Assembly (NCBI GenBank): GCA_017621455.1
Contig: JAGATC010000019.1
Coordinates: forward strand, 1-64,000
Direction: 5' to 3'
DNA from: Alistipes sp.
Lineage (GTDB): Bacteria; Bacteroidota; Bacteroidia; Bacteroidales; Rikenellaceae
Length of the DNA: 64,000 nt
The notes below the pieces were generated by a model. The model was not told the origin of the DNA. It saw only the letters and a list, made by a program, of their open reading frames with translations, and searched no databases. Shown here piece by piece: positions 35,027 to 43,955 of this stretch (positions within the stretch are counted from its first letter, which is position 1; the number at the start of each line of letters is the position of its first letter). A program made the translations under genes and the position numbers.

Positions 35027-37810
35027 ATGAAAAGACTATTTATTAACCTTAGGTCAGTTGTTGCCACAGTGGCAATGATGGCTGTTGTCGGCTCATCGGT
35101 GACCTCGTGCTACAACGACGAGGATATCTGGAAGGAGATCGACAGCATCAAACAGGAGCTTGCCGATTTGCGTGCAACCATCGAGTCGGAGCTCAACGCT
35201 ATCAAGGAGCTTGTTAATGGCCAGGTGACAGTTACCGACGTTCAGCAGCAGGCTGACGGCAGCAAGCAGATCATCTTGTCGGATGGCACCAAGATCTCGG
35301 TATATCCCAAGGCTGACTCTGTTCCCGCAAACCTCGTTACCGTATACACCGAGGGTGGTGTGCTCTACTGGGCTATGTACGACGGCCTTGGCACTGCTCA
35401 GCCTATCATGGTTAACGGCAAGATGGTGCCCGTATCTGACGTAGCACCTAAGACTCAGGTGGTAGATGGCGCTATTGAGGTATCGTTCGACGGTGGCAGC
35501 ACATGGGTAAAGACTGGCTATGAGCAGTCGGCAGCCGACAGCATCATCAAGGATATCGACGTAACCTACTCTGACTGGCAGACCGACAGCGAGGGTAACC
35601 CACTCCCATTGTACTGCACAATCACCTTTGCTGATGGCTCTACAATGAAGCTCGGCATGCAGAATGGTAAGCTCGTATTGCCCTTCGACTCTATGTTCGT
35701 GCCTTATGGTTCAGAGATGCCCTTCACACTCGATGTACAGGACGTGGCAGACTTTATGACTACCACACCTAAGGGTTGGGAGTGCGACGTTGAGTTCGAC
35801 GCTAAGAACGGTCGTATGACCCTTAACTTTGCTGCACCCGAGTATGAGGATATCGTATCGGGCGAGGCTAAGTCGAGCGGCGTAGCTAAGCTTATGGTTG
35901 TGTTCAACAATGGCTCGTCGGCTATCGCAAGCATAAAGCTCTCGACTAACCCTGCTAACGTATACTTCACACAGGAGGGCGTATATGTCGAGGCTGGCTA
36001 CGGTACTAACTATCTGCTTTGTGGCATCATCCCAACTTCAAGCTTCAAGCTCGATTCTACGATTACCTGGTGCAACAACGTACTTGGTGGTAGCACTTCG
36101 GAGTATGTATACCAGATCTCATTTATGGAGACATATACCGAGTTTGTAGCATACAGCGAGATGCGTAAGCAGAGTATGGTGGCAGGCACCGAGTATACTT
36201 TCTGGTATGTCGCACCACGCACCGATGAGAATGGCGACTTATATGTAGATAGCAACGAGCTTACTGCTATTTCGTACACTCACAGCTCAGTAGAGTTTGC
36301 TGTGGTTAAGCCCTCATTCTTCGATGTAGATGTTACATTCGAGGTTAAGGGTTCGGAGGGCTATATGCTTGGCGTTACCAAGGCAGATGAGTTTAATGCA
36401 GCAGAGCTTGCAACGTACTACACCGACAACTACAGCTATCTCAATGCCACTGGCAATGATGTGAACTATTCTGGTTCGTTGCTTGGACTCTTGGGCTCAT
36501 CACAGGCGTTGAACTACGGCACAGAGTATGTTCTATGGTATATTGCAAAGACCGACTCGCGCGTAATCCTCGAGGATAACGTCTTGAACTGGACATTCTC
36601 AACCCAGGGCTTCACCGAGGGTGGCAACCTTGTGGTTAATAGCGTTGGCGAGCCTGTCATCGAGTACAAGTCTATCGATTTGCAGCTCGATACAGATGGC
36701 GAGCACATCATGATGTTCTACAACGCTATGCCTTCGTATATGGCTACTGCATATCCCGACGACAGCTACATAATCGAGATGCTTCTCTCGGAGGGCACAC
36801 AGGAGATTACCTCTGAGGCTATCACCGCCTACTATAAGGGCACTGAGCCTGGCGAGAAGGTTACATTCTTCGCTGTAGCCGTAGATGCTAATGGTAAGAT
36901 CGGTAAGCCTTTCAAGCAGGAGTACACTACAAAGAACTTCGAGTACAACAACCTCGAGGTAGCTCTTACTCTTGTAGACTACAAGGTGGATAACACTCTT
37001 ATCGCTGTATCGTGCGATGGTGCTGTAAGCTACCGCTACATCTACTGCGCACTCGATGACAGCAAGTGGAAGGAGCAGTATGGTGGCACTGCAAAGCGCG
37101 CTGGTGAGTATATCATCCAGTATTACGATGCCTCTGACGTGTACGACACCGCGGATGCCGATAACGCCCTCGTTGATGGCAATATCTTCCTTAATGGTCT
37201 TAACACCGAGACGGAGTATGTGCTCGTATGCGTAGCTATCGATGCTAACGGCGTTGCTTCACACCCTGCAACTTGCTACTTCGAGCCTATTGCCAACATC
37301 GGTAATATGGTTAAGCGTACCGATCCTAATTGGGCAGAGGGTAAGCCTGAGATTATTATGCGCGACACCTTCGATGGCGAGTTCTTCAACTTCTCATGGT
37401 ACACCACGCCTCAGGAGGGTTATGTTGCCTACTCTATGGTTGATCACCCCGAGAATCTTATTAGCGACTATTACAACACCAATATCAATACTCCCGAGAA
37501 GCTTATCGCCTACATCGTAGCTGGTTGCGACAATGGTAAGCGTGACTGCGGTCATAAGTGCGAGTACTCGGCAGATGGCTACTCTCGTACTTGGACAGAG
37601 ATGGAGGACCTCAATGGTGATGGCCGTATCGAGTTCGACGAGTTGGTAGAGTACTCGGAGGATAATCTTCCTGGTGTATACAACTCATTCTTCTATGGTA
37701 CCAAGAACGAGCACCTTATCTATGTTACATGGGTAGGTGAGGATGGCAACTTCCATGAGCCATTTGCTTGGGATCCTACCAACGACAAGGAGGTTGAGAT
37801 TGTGTGGTAA
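35027..37810 (+). CDS. Large surface lipoprotein with coiled coil (DUF4988-like) and one EF-hand
   Basis: A 927-residue protein. Lipobox SVTSC (Cys28), then a short heptad coiled coil (about 33-60) and a compact beta domain with GSKQIILSDGTKI and TWVKTG, matching DUF4988-type N-termini of Bacteroidota lipoproteins. Several Fn3/Ig-like beta repeats follow (about 310-780), several with the motif TEYxLWY. A canonical calcium loop DLNGDGRIEFDE lies at residues 861-872. Codons favour GGT, GCT and AAG more than neighbours do, suggesting high expression. No enzymatic motif. A surface adhesive or structural role is inferred. Confidence 0.8.
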   Translation: MKRLFINLRSVVATVAMMAVVGSSVTSCYNDEDIWKEIDSIKQELADLRATIESELNAIKELVNGQVTVTDVQQQADGSKQIILSDGTKISVYPKADSVPANLVTVYTEGGVLYWAMYDGLGTAQPIMVNGKMVPVSDVAPKTQVVDGAIEVSFDGGSTWVKTGYEQSAADSIIKDIDVTYSDWQTDSEGNPLPLYCTITFADGSTMKLGMQNGKLVLPFDSMFVPYGSEMPFTLDVQDVADFMTTTPKGWECDVEFDAKNGRMTLNFAAPEYEDIVSGEAKSSGVAKLMVVFNNGSSAIASIKLSTNPANVYFTQEGVYVEAGYGTNYLLCGIIPTSSFKLDSTITWCNNVLGGSTSEYVYQISFMETYTEFVAYSEMRKQSMVAGTEYTFWYVAPRTDENGDLYVDSNELTAISYTHSSVEFAVVKPSFFDVDVTFEVKGSEGYMLGVTKADEFNAAELATYYTDNYSYLNATGNDVNYSGSLLGLLGSSQALNYGTEYVLWYIAKTDSRVILEDNVLNWTFSTQGFTEGGNLVVNSVGEPVIEYKSIDLQLDTDGEHIMMFYNAMPSYMATAYPDDSYIIEMLLSEGTQEITSEAITAYYKGTEPGEKVTFFAVAVDANGKIGKPFKQEYTTKNFEYNNLEVALTLVDYKVDNTLIAVSCDGAVSYRYIYCALDDSKWKEQYGGTAKRAGEYIIQYYDASDVYDTADADNALVDGNIFLNGLNTETEYVLVCVAIDANGVASHPATCYFEPIANIGNMVKRTDPNWAEGKPEIIMRDTFDGEFFNFSWYTTPQEGYVAYSMVDHPENLISDYYNTNINTPEKLIAYIVAGCDNGKRDCGHKCEYSADGYSRTWTEMEDLNGDGRIEFDELVEYSEDNLPGVYNSFFYGTKNEHLIYVTWVGEDGNFHEPFAWDPTNDKEVEIVW

Positions 37811-37860
37811 TTAATCTCATGTGAACAGGGCTACTATCTACCCTATCACAAAAAAAATCG

Positions 37861-37910
37861 AACCACCGCAGACTGTACGCTTTAGTACCATCCTGCGGTG
37901 GTTTCTTTTG
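37861..37910 (+). terminator. Terminator of the large surface lipoprotein gene
   Basis: An 11-bp stem (AACCACCGCAG with CTGCGGTGGTT, 37861-37871 and 37893-37903) followed by TCTTTT. Confidence 0.8.
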
Positions 37911-37971
37911 TTATAAGCCACCTCTGACAAGAGATTCCGTCGTATGACTAAAGGATGCGTTGAAGGGAGGT

Positions 37972-38103
37972 CAACCCACCAGGAAAAAAGGGATTATGGG
38001 GTGTTAAAAATAGTACCCATAAACACAAGTGCGAGGCGCGGTTCTTTTAGATTGCCACGGGCTATGAGATTGCCACGTCAGACGATGCCCTCCTCGCAAT
38101 GAC
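37972..38103. repeat. Short intergenic repeat cluster between convergent genes
   Basis: One degenerate GGGTG/GTACCC palindrome (37999-38018) and one or two degenerate GATTGCCACGG...GCAATGAC units (38045-38102), relatives of the repeats at 10.2-11.1 and 40.1-41.0 kb. Nothing else is seen between 37911 and 38103. Confidence 0.65.
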
Positions 38104-38134
38104 AAAAAAATCTCCTCGCGCAAAACGCGAGGAG
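38104..38134 (-). terminator. Terminator of the CarboxypepD/FISUMP protein gene
   Basis: Stem CTCCTCGCG/CGCGAGGAG with a CAAAA loop, then T on the minus strand. Nearly identical to the hairpin at 11118-11150. Confidence 0.82.
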
Positions 38135-38180
38135 AGAGAATTAAGTGATATCCTATAAATTAGATAAAACTGCTTCGCTT

Positions 38181-39257
38181 TTATTCTGCAACAGGACGCA
38201 CACTATGGCCGATGTCGCGGTAGATCCAATCAGTTCTGCGACCGTAAAAACTGAGGTTGAGTCTGTACGCGCCGTCAATACCATAAGGCGTAGAACTCCA
38301 GTAGCAACCGCTTGACCCCTGATTGCTGGGAGTATCACCGGTGCAATAGCCCGCAACGGGGAGGAAGATACTATTGCCATTCTTCTTACTTTTAACTTCG
38401 TAGCCTTTTACTCCATTGCGCGTGGCCCACCTCCATTTACAATTATCTATTAACTCATTAAACTCTTCTTGTGTTGGTAAGCGCCAGCCTGTACCTCGAT
38501 TTACAGTCGCCACGTCATAGAGAATATTTCCACCTATTTCTACCAGACTCTTATCATATGTCTTGCTATTATCTTCGGTATAGCTACTCTTAGTGGTAGT
38601 CTCGCCCCAAGCATAGTAATTACCATAATCCTCAGGACTATTAGCTCCAACATTGCACGTAGCCCACTTTACACTTAGACCTAAGTCTACCCACTCATAT
38701 TCTTTTATTTGCTGTACATCGTTATTAAGTGGCATGTTTACCGCACTTCCTGCGCTGTTAACCGCTTCGCGCTCAATTCTTGCAGACTGCTCTGCTCTTA
38801 CCACTGCCATACTATCAACGTAGCGCTGTCGTGCAGCCGATTGCTCTGCTCTTACCACTGCCATGCTATCAACGTAGCGCTGTCGTGCGGTCTTCCGCTC
38901 TTCTCTTCTTTGGGATTTAAGCTCATCCCACTCATCTATGGTCATTCGTTTGTCGCCTATTACCACCGTCGAAGGTCGCAATTTGATGGTGAGATATGAG
39001 CCATCCACCTTTACAACTTCGGAATAGAACCCCTCACATGAGACTGCTATGGTATGGCAATAAACAGCAGAGTTTATACTAAACTGACCATTAGCATCCG
39101 TTACACCCATCTGATCACCTGTATAATTTGAGATAACAGCCCCTTCAAGTGGATGTTTTTTATTATCGAATACCTGTCCATGTATTAGCTGTACGTTTTG
39201 CCCAAAAGAGCAAAATGAGATAGCTGAAAATAAAATAGTTAATAAATAATATCTCAT
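38181..39257 (-). CDS. Exported protein with CarboxypepD_reg-like, tandem-repeat and C-type-lectin-like (FISUMP) domains
   Basis: A 358-residue protein with a signal peptide (cleavage after SFGQ, residue 20). Residues about 22-105 form a carboxypeptidase-regulatory-like fold (IHGQVFDNKKHPLEGAVI). A charged linker holds two 18-residue repeats ending YVDSMAVVRAEQSA, encoded by a 54-bp tandem duplication (38785-38890). The C-terminal domain (about 188-358) has WVDLGLSVKWATCNVGA, WRLPTQEEFNEL and CYWSSTPYG, standard FISUMP features. Likely surface-exposed; partner unknown. It resembles the outer domain of the kinase at 11191 only at fold level. Confidence 0.82.
   Translation of the reverse strand: MRYYLLTILFSAISFCSFGQNVQLIHGQVFDNKKHPLEGAVISNYTGDQMGVTDANGQFSINSAVYCHTIAVSCEGFYSEVVKVDGSYLTIKLRPSTVVIGDKRMTIDEWDELKSQRREERKTARQRYVDSMAVVRAEQSAARQRYVDSMAVVRAEQSARIEREAVNSAGSAVNMPLNNDVQQIKEYEWVDLGLSVKWATCNVGANSPEDYGNYYAWGETTTKSSYTEDNSKTYDKSLVEIGGNILYDVATVNRGTGWRLPTQEEFNELIDNCKWRWATRNGVKGYEVKSKKNGNSIFLPVAGYCTGDTPSNQGSSGCYWSSTPYGIDGAYRLNLSFYGRRTDWIYRDIGHSVRPVAE
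38785..38890 (-). repeat. 54-bp tandem repeat inside a coding region
   Basis: Two adjacent copies (38785-38838, 38839-38890) with very few differences. They encode the duplicated 18-residue helical linker and keep the frame, so copy number could vary without breaking the gene. Confidence 0.85.
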
Positions 39258-39297
39258 ACTTGACTATTATTCAATTAGCCTAACTAACGTAGGCACA

Positions 39298-39732
39298 TTA
39301 GCGTTTTCCAAACTTACCACGACGTACTGGCTCTACGATAACGAATTTATCATTGTCAAGCCACTGAGATTCTTCAAGATTCCTAAAATTCTTGTATTTA
39401 GCAGGGTAACCTGTAATAACGATTGACATAATTTTTTTCAATGGACTATACTTAATCTGATACTCCAAACCAACCATTACATCAGCATTACCATTAGCAT
39501 ACAACGCCTCTTTAACAGCTGTATTAATAACATTCTGTTCTCCTCCATTTCTAACAGCAATACTTGGTGTCATAGCATATACAATCTTCTCATCAGAGAT
39601 TTCTAAATCAGCAATAACAGGAGATGTAACAGGCTGATTAACACTAACTACACGATGGGTTGATGTATTCTTCAATGTTGCACAAGAACACACAGCCAAC
39701 GATACAACAAGCAATAATAAAAGTTTTTTCAT
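39298..39732 (-). CDS. Small lipoprotein of unknown family
   Basis: A 144-residue protein with lipobox VCSC (Cys17). Mixed alpha/beta composition, with a centre NTAVKEALYANGNADVMVG followed by LEYQIKYSPLKKIMSIVITGYPAKY. This pattern, a helix that ends in a variable-value statement and a strand pair, is seen in small Bacteroidales lipoproteins, but I do not recognise a named domain. Basic C-terminus (VRRGKFGKR). Preceded by a structured RNA candidate with a terminator at 39781-39871. Confidence 0.7.
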   Translation of the reverse strand: MKKLLLLLVVSLAVCSCATLKNTSTHRVVSVNQPVTSPVIADLEISDEKIVYAMTPSIAVRNGGEQNVINTAVKEALYANGNADVMVGLEYQIKYSPLKKIMSIVITGYPAKYKNFRNLEESQWLDNDKFVIVEPVRRGKFGKR

Positions 39733-39777
39733 GGTGTTTGTTTGGTCTTTATCCGTCTCAACTCCTATGGCGGTGAT

Positions 39778-39978
39778 TATAAAAAAGAAAGTGTGGAGTT
39801 GATTCCCGTTTATCTGTTAGAAGGTTGTGGAAAGACCTAAGGAAGAATAAACGATACAATGCCCCACACTTGGATAGTATGGGGAGTATGCACAAGAAGC
39901 GTGCATAGCCACATAGCTATACAAGAAATGAGTGCTGTTCGTCTGTCCTCTTCCTTGAAAACTTCCACATTTTCTAAC
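39778..39978 (-). ncRNA. Structured RNA candidate (6S-like rod or leader with alternative terminator)
   Basis: On the minus strand three paired blocks form one long helix: GTTAGAA/TTCTAAC, GTGGAA/TTCCAC and AAGGAAGA/TCTTCCTT (39972-39978 with 39816-39822; 39963-39968 with 39827-39832; 39949-39956 with 39839-39846). It encloses three hairpins, one of them CCCCATAC/GTGTGGGG, which pairs better on the minus than the plus strand. A second, incompatible fold pairs AAGTGTGG (39864-39871) with CCACACTT (39789-39796) and CGTTTAT with ATAAACG, directly before a T run. 6S RNA, another sRNA or a regulatory leader of the following lipoprotein gene are possible. Confidence 0.45.
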
Positions 39979-40099
39979 AAGAACTGCGAAAAACACTTTC
40001 TATATGTCTGCTATTTATGCAATAGCACTACAAAATTAAGAATAATTTCCGAAACGAACAACACTCCGCAGGGACATTGTCTAATAAATTAGTGATATT

Positions 40100-41000
40100 A
40101 TACCGCTGGAGCACAAATTATTCTGTCGCCGACCACTACCCGCAACACCCGCCCCCACGATGCGGGTAGGTAAAAGTATACCCGCAAACAGAGAGGGGGG
40201 GATACTCCACCACCACCGCATACTCTTCAACCTCGCGGGTATTATTTTTAATACCCGCAAGGCGGGGGGGTGAAGACCATAATATAAACCGTCATCCCGA
40301 GGAGCGAAGCGACGTGGGGATCTCTTTAGATTGCCACGGGCATAGCCCTCGCAATGACGCAGTCTATGATACACCCCACGACGATGTGGGTAGGAAAAAG
40401 TATACCCGCAAACAGAGAGGGGGGGAATACTCCACCACCGTCGCATACTCTTCAACCTCGCGGGTATTATTTTTAATACCCGCAAACCGAGAGGCTATAC
40501 TCTCCACCCACGGCATTCCCCACCACTGCACGGGTATTATTTTTAATACCCGCAAGGCGGGGGGTGAAGACCATAATATAAACCGTCATCCCGAGGAGCG
40601 AAGCGACGTGGGGATCTCTTTAGATTGCCACGGGCAAAGCCCTCACAATGACGCAGTCTGTGGTTTAATCCACTTCCAACCACGATGTGGGTAGGTAAAA
40701 GTATACCCGCATCGTGGGGAGGACAGTGTGCGTTTGGTGCGTTGTTGTTGACATCGTACTTCTTTCTCGCTGACCGCTCTCTGATTTCTCCCTGCTCCCT
40801 CTCTGTCTTCTCTTTGCTCTCTTTGTCATTCTGAGCATAGCGAAGAATCTGGTAATCAGTATATCTTTGCTCTTTCATCTTTGCTCTCGCCAGATCCTTC
40901 GACTTCGCTGCGCTACGCTCAGGATGACAAAAACCCTCAGACCTTTGCGGGTATTAAAAATAGTACCCGCAAACACATTGTGGCCCCCCTTTACCCGCAT
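40100..41000. repeat. Intergenic repeat cluster 2 (palindromes and GTCATC-type repeats)
   Basis: About 900 bases without a credible gene. Seven GGGTA/TACCC palindromes of 20 bp (40164, 40237, 40388, 40462, 40532, 40689, 40949). Two nearly identical GTCATCCCGAGGAGCGAAGC units with a GGCATAGCCC/GGCAAAGCCC arm (about 40290-40362, 40582-40654). One long GTCATTCTGAGCATAGCGAA inverted repeat (40827-40928). Units of roughly 224 to 295 bp are repeated in tandem. ORFs here read through the repeats on either strand and are not supported. The remaining bases to 41140 show no feature. Confidence 0.8.
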
Positions 41001-41151
41001 CGCAGGCAAAAAAAAATAAAATTTTAGCTGCGGAGGCGAAAATTTCACATTCATTTCATATTTGTGTACGACCTTTGCAGTAGCAATAGGCAGAAAAGGC
41101 CTATTAGGCCCTATGAAAGAATTTGTATAAAAGTATAAAAAATTGAGAATT

Positions 41152-41598
41152 ATGAGACGACTTTTTTTGACTGCAATGAGCATCATCCTCACAGCGATGG
41201 GTGCTATGGCAATGATCGACAACGACGAGCGTGCTATAAAGTATGAGGAGCTACCGGCCGAGGCACGTAGCTTCATAGCGAAGCACTTCCCCAACGAGCA
41301 GCCATCGTACACAATCGAGGACCGCGAGTTTACACACACCGAGTACAAGGTGGTGATGGCCAGTGGCGTGAAGATTGAATTTGACGGCGATGGCAAGTGG
41401 ACAGAGGTAGACTGCCGCTACACCAAGGTGCCCGAGGCGATTGTGCCCAAGAAGATTGCCGACTATGTCAAGGCGAACTACCCCACCAGCAAAATATTCG
41501 AAATAACAAAAGAGCGCAACGAGTGGGAGGTAAAGATTACGGGAGGCTTAGAGCTTACGTTCGACAGCGCCCTAAACCTTATCGACATTGACGACTAA
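41152..41598 (+). CDS. PepSY-like (DUF2874) exported protein
   Basis: A 148-residue protein with a signal peptide (cleavage after GAMA, about 20). Two PepSY-like halves: LPAEARSFIAKHFPNEQ with a following EYKVVMASGVKIEFDGDGKW, and VPKKIADYVKANYPTSK with EWEVKITGGLELTFD. This repeat is the Bacteroidota DUF2874/BLIP-like family, periplasmic, function unknown. ATG at 41152 is chosen over an upstream TTG. Followed by a related lipoprotein. Confidence 0.85.
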   Translation: MRRLFLTAMSIILTAMGAMAMIDNDERAIKYEELPAEARSFIAKHFPNEQPSYTIEDREFTHTEYKVVMASGVKIEFDGDGKWTEVDCRYTKVPEAIVPKKIADYVKANYPTSKIFEITKERNEWEVKITGGLELTFDSALNLIDIDD

Positions 41599-41648
41599 TA
41601 ACCGATATAAAACATTGATTAACAGTATATAAGAAAGGATATAGGATT

Positions 41649-42140
41649 ATGAGAAAGCTTTTGTTTGCAACTATTATGCTTGTCGCAGCGCTCGGTTTTG
41701 TGGCGTGCGACGACTACAACGCCCCCACCTCGACACGCAGCGCCTTCAACGAGCGCTACCCCAATGCAGTGGATGTAGAGTGGGAGAGGAAGCGCGGCTA
41801 TGCTGTGGCCGAGTTCCACATCCCTGGCCAGCGTGGCGAGTGCGAGGCGTGGTACACAAAGAGTGGCGAGTGGGTGATGACCAAGTTCGACATCACCTAC
41901 AGTGAGCTACCACAGGCCGTACGCACAGCCTTCGAGACAGAGTATGGTGCACAGACCCCCGTAGATGATGTGGAGCGCTTGGAGCGTAACACAGGCGGCA
42001 CCATCTACTTCATCGAGGCAACGTTGGTGGTAAATGGCTACCTAACAGACATCTACCTCGACTACGCGGAGGATGGCACGCTGCTGCGCACGGCGGTAGA
42101 TGTGGAGAACTACGACAACGTATACTACTACCTCCCATAG
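41649..42140 (+). CDS. PepSY-like (DUF2874) lipoprotein
   Basis: A 163-residue lipoprotein (lipobox FVAC, Cys20) with the same two-half PepSY-like fold as the preceding gene: RSAFNERYPNAVDVEWERKRG with FHIPGQRGECEAWYTKSGEW, then LPQAVRTAFETEYGAQ and YLDYAEDGTLLRT. The pair lies 50 bases apart on one strand and probably arose by duplication. Ends before a strong bidirectional terminator. Confidence 0.85.
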   Translation: MRKLLFATIMLVAALGFVACDDYNAPTSTRSAFNERYPNAVDVEWERKRGYAVAEFHIPGQRGECEAWYTKSGEWVMTKFDITYSELPQAVRTAFETEYGAQTPVDDVERLERNTGGTIYFIEATLVVNGYLTDIYLDYAEDGTLLRTAVDVENYDNVYYYLP

Positions 42141-42163
42141 GTAGGCATAGGTTCTCTACAAAC

Positions 42164-42200
42164 AATTAGAGGAGCATCCCACAGGGTGCTCCTCTAATCA
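42164..42200. terminator. Bidirectional terminator
   Basis: A stem of about 14 bp (42166-42180 with 42184-42197) with an ACA loop, T-rich on both sides, between convergent genes. Confidence 0.85.
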
Positions 42201-42217
42201 ATTTATAGGCAATAGAC

Positions 42218-42745
42218 CTACTCCTCTACAGGCTCGGAAGTAGCATCAGACTCCTCCTCTGCAACCTCCACCTCCGAAGTCTCTGTTACCTCCTCAAGCT
42301 GCTCGACCTCCTCGACAGTTACGGTCTCCGCAGAGAGGCATAACTTAACAAGCTCGCGAGTGGCAACATCCTCGTTGCCAACGATATACACCTCAAATAG
42401 CTCGATCTGCTTCTGCAACGCGGGGTTATCCTTCTCCCACTTCTCGCCAGCAGCACGTGCCGCCTCCTGCTCGCCATCCGAGAGGCTCTTATACCAGTGC
42501 TCAACCTCCTCGTACGAAGCGTCAAAAGCCTCCTTAGCGGCATCAAGGTCACGCACTACAATATTAGTCAGGGTGTTATACCAAGCATCGAAGCCCATCT
42601 CCTCAACAGCCTCGGCATCCACCAGCGAGGTGATCTCCACCCACTCCGCCTTATAGTCGAGCATCTGCTTCTCGGCAGCCGACTTATCCTCGCTGCATGC
42701 CACAAGCATTGTTGTGGCAAGCAGCATATAAAGTACTCTCTTCAT
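42218..42745 (-). CDS. Small acidic lipoprotein of unknown function
   Basis: A 175-residue protein, lipobox LVAC (Cys17), helix-rich middle (DAAKEAFDASYEEVEHWYK) and a highly acidic, low-complexity tail (EEVTETSEVEVAEEESD). ATG at 42745 is preferred over a GTG two codons upstream. It lies 8 bases after the GH57 gene stop, so it is the last gene of the glycogen run. No domain recognised. Confidence 0.7.
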   Translation of the reverse strand: MKRVLYMLLATTMLVACSEDKSAAEKQMLDYKAEWVEITSLVDAEAVEEMGFDAWYNTLTNIVVRDLDAAKEAFDASYEEVEHWYKSLSDGEQEAARAAGEKWEKDNPALQKQIELFEVYIVGNEDVATRELVKLCLSAETVTVEEVEQLEEVTETSEVEVAEEESDATSEPVEE

Positions 42746-42753
42746 AGACACGA

Positions 42754-43941
42754 TTACTCTTTAGCAGCCTTGGTAAGCTCGATATCGAAGTCGGCCAAGA
42801 CATTCATATAGTTGATGAAGGCCTCGTATGCCGAGCCATAGGGGTTGAAGTATGAGTGCACATCGCCATCTGAGAACCACTTAGTTGCCATATAGTAGAA
42901 GTGGTCAGAGTTCTGCATAAAGTGCCATACATACTCGAAGTCCTTATTCTTCGCCTTCTTAACCTTGGGAGCAAGGGCATATAGCTTAGCAAAGGCCTCG
43001 TTCTGGAGGTCGTTACCCAACCATGCGGTAACATCGCGCTCCTCATCGGCCCACGACATAGCGTGTGGGCTATGCAACACTGCCACAGGCTGCAACGTCT
43101 TCGCCGCCTCGCTAACGGTAGCGAACTCCACCTCGCCAGTAGCCAACAGAGCCTTAGGCAGCGTCTTCATAAAGTCGAAGATGCCGGTAGATGCCTTCTG
43201 GTGCTCACCGAAGGTCTCGTAGTCCATAAATAGGTTGATGACATCGCCATTCTCCTGGGCTACCCAGCCAGCATACTTATCTGCCGTGAGGGGCCACTCG
43301 GGCCAACCCTCGTTCGAGAAACGGAAGGCGATATCGTCCGAGAGCTTATAGTTGCGCAACAACAGACGGAGCTTATTGTCTACAGCGTCGGTGTATACGA
43401 AGTTGGGCGACTTCCAACCGAGGATATGCTTAGCACCCTCAGCCAACATAGTTTTGAAGCCCATACCCTCGACAGCCTTAGCGATGTCGTCAGAGTAGAT
43501 AAGCTCTGTATTACGGAAGGCGGTGGGCTTAACTCCAAACTCTGCCTTAAGCATCTGAGTGTGAAGCTTCACCTCCTGCTTGAACTCGTCAACAGCGTAG
43601 AGCGACGAGAGTGAGTGCGAGTAGGTCTCGCCAAGGAACTCAACGCAGCCAGTCTCGGCAAGCTTCTTGAACGACTCCAACACCTCGGGAGCATAGGCCT
43701 TAAACTGCTCAATAGCCGAGCCAGTAATTGAGAATGAGCACTTGAAAGCGCCCTTATTCTCCTCGATAAGGCTCAACAAGAGGGCATTCATAGGGAGGTA
43801 GCACTCGCGAGCGACCTTCTGCATAATAGCGCGATTGGTGAAGTCATCGAGGTAGTTGTGGTCGTTGCCCATCTGGAAGAAACGATAGGTCTTCAAACGC
43901 CAGGGCTGGTGCACCTGAAAATAGAAACAAACAGTCTTCAT
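42754..43941 (-). CDS. GH57 alpha-amylase-type glycosidase
   Basis: A 395-residue glycoside hydrolase family 57 enzyme. The N-terminus YFQVHQPWRLKTYRFF is the family start. The catalytic Glu lies in EFLGETYSHS and the acid/base Asp in MDYETFGEH. It acts on alpha-1,4 or alpha-1,6 glucans; no signal peptide, so it is cytoplasmic. It stands 14 bases after the GT4 gene in a run with the GH133 debranching enzyme. This trio is common in Bacteroidales for glycogen turnover. Confidence 0.93.
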   Translation of the reverse strand: MKTVCFYFQVHQPWRLKTYRFFQMGNDHNYLDDFTNRAIMQKVARECYLPMNALLLSLIEENKGAFKCSFSITGSAIEQFKAYAPEVLESFKKLAETGCVEFLGETYSHSLSSLYAVDEFKQEVKLHTQMLKAEFGVKPTAFRNTELIYSDDIAKAVEGMGFKTMLAEGAKHILGWKSPNFVYTDAVDNKLRLLLRNYKLSDDIAFRFSNEGWPEWPLTADKYAGWVAQENGDVINLFMDYETFGEHQKASTGIFDFMKTLPKALLATGEVEFATVSEAAKTLQPVAVLHSPHAMSWADEERDVTAWLGNDLQNEAFAKLYALAPKVKKAKNKDFEYVWHFMQNSDHFYYMATKWFSDGDVHSYFNPYGSAYEAFINYMNVLADFDIELTKAAKE

Positions 43942-43955
43942 ATATTTACTCTTTT

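Noticed and set aside
40081..41396. Frames of 63-173 codons in repeat cluster 2
   Set aside because: They read through palindromes and GTCATC-type repeats, and the longest overlaps the start of a well-supported PepSY-like gene on the other strand.
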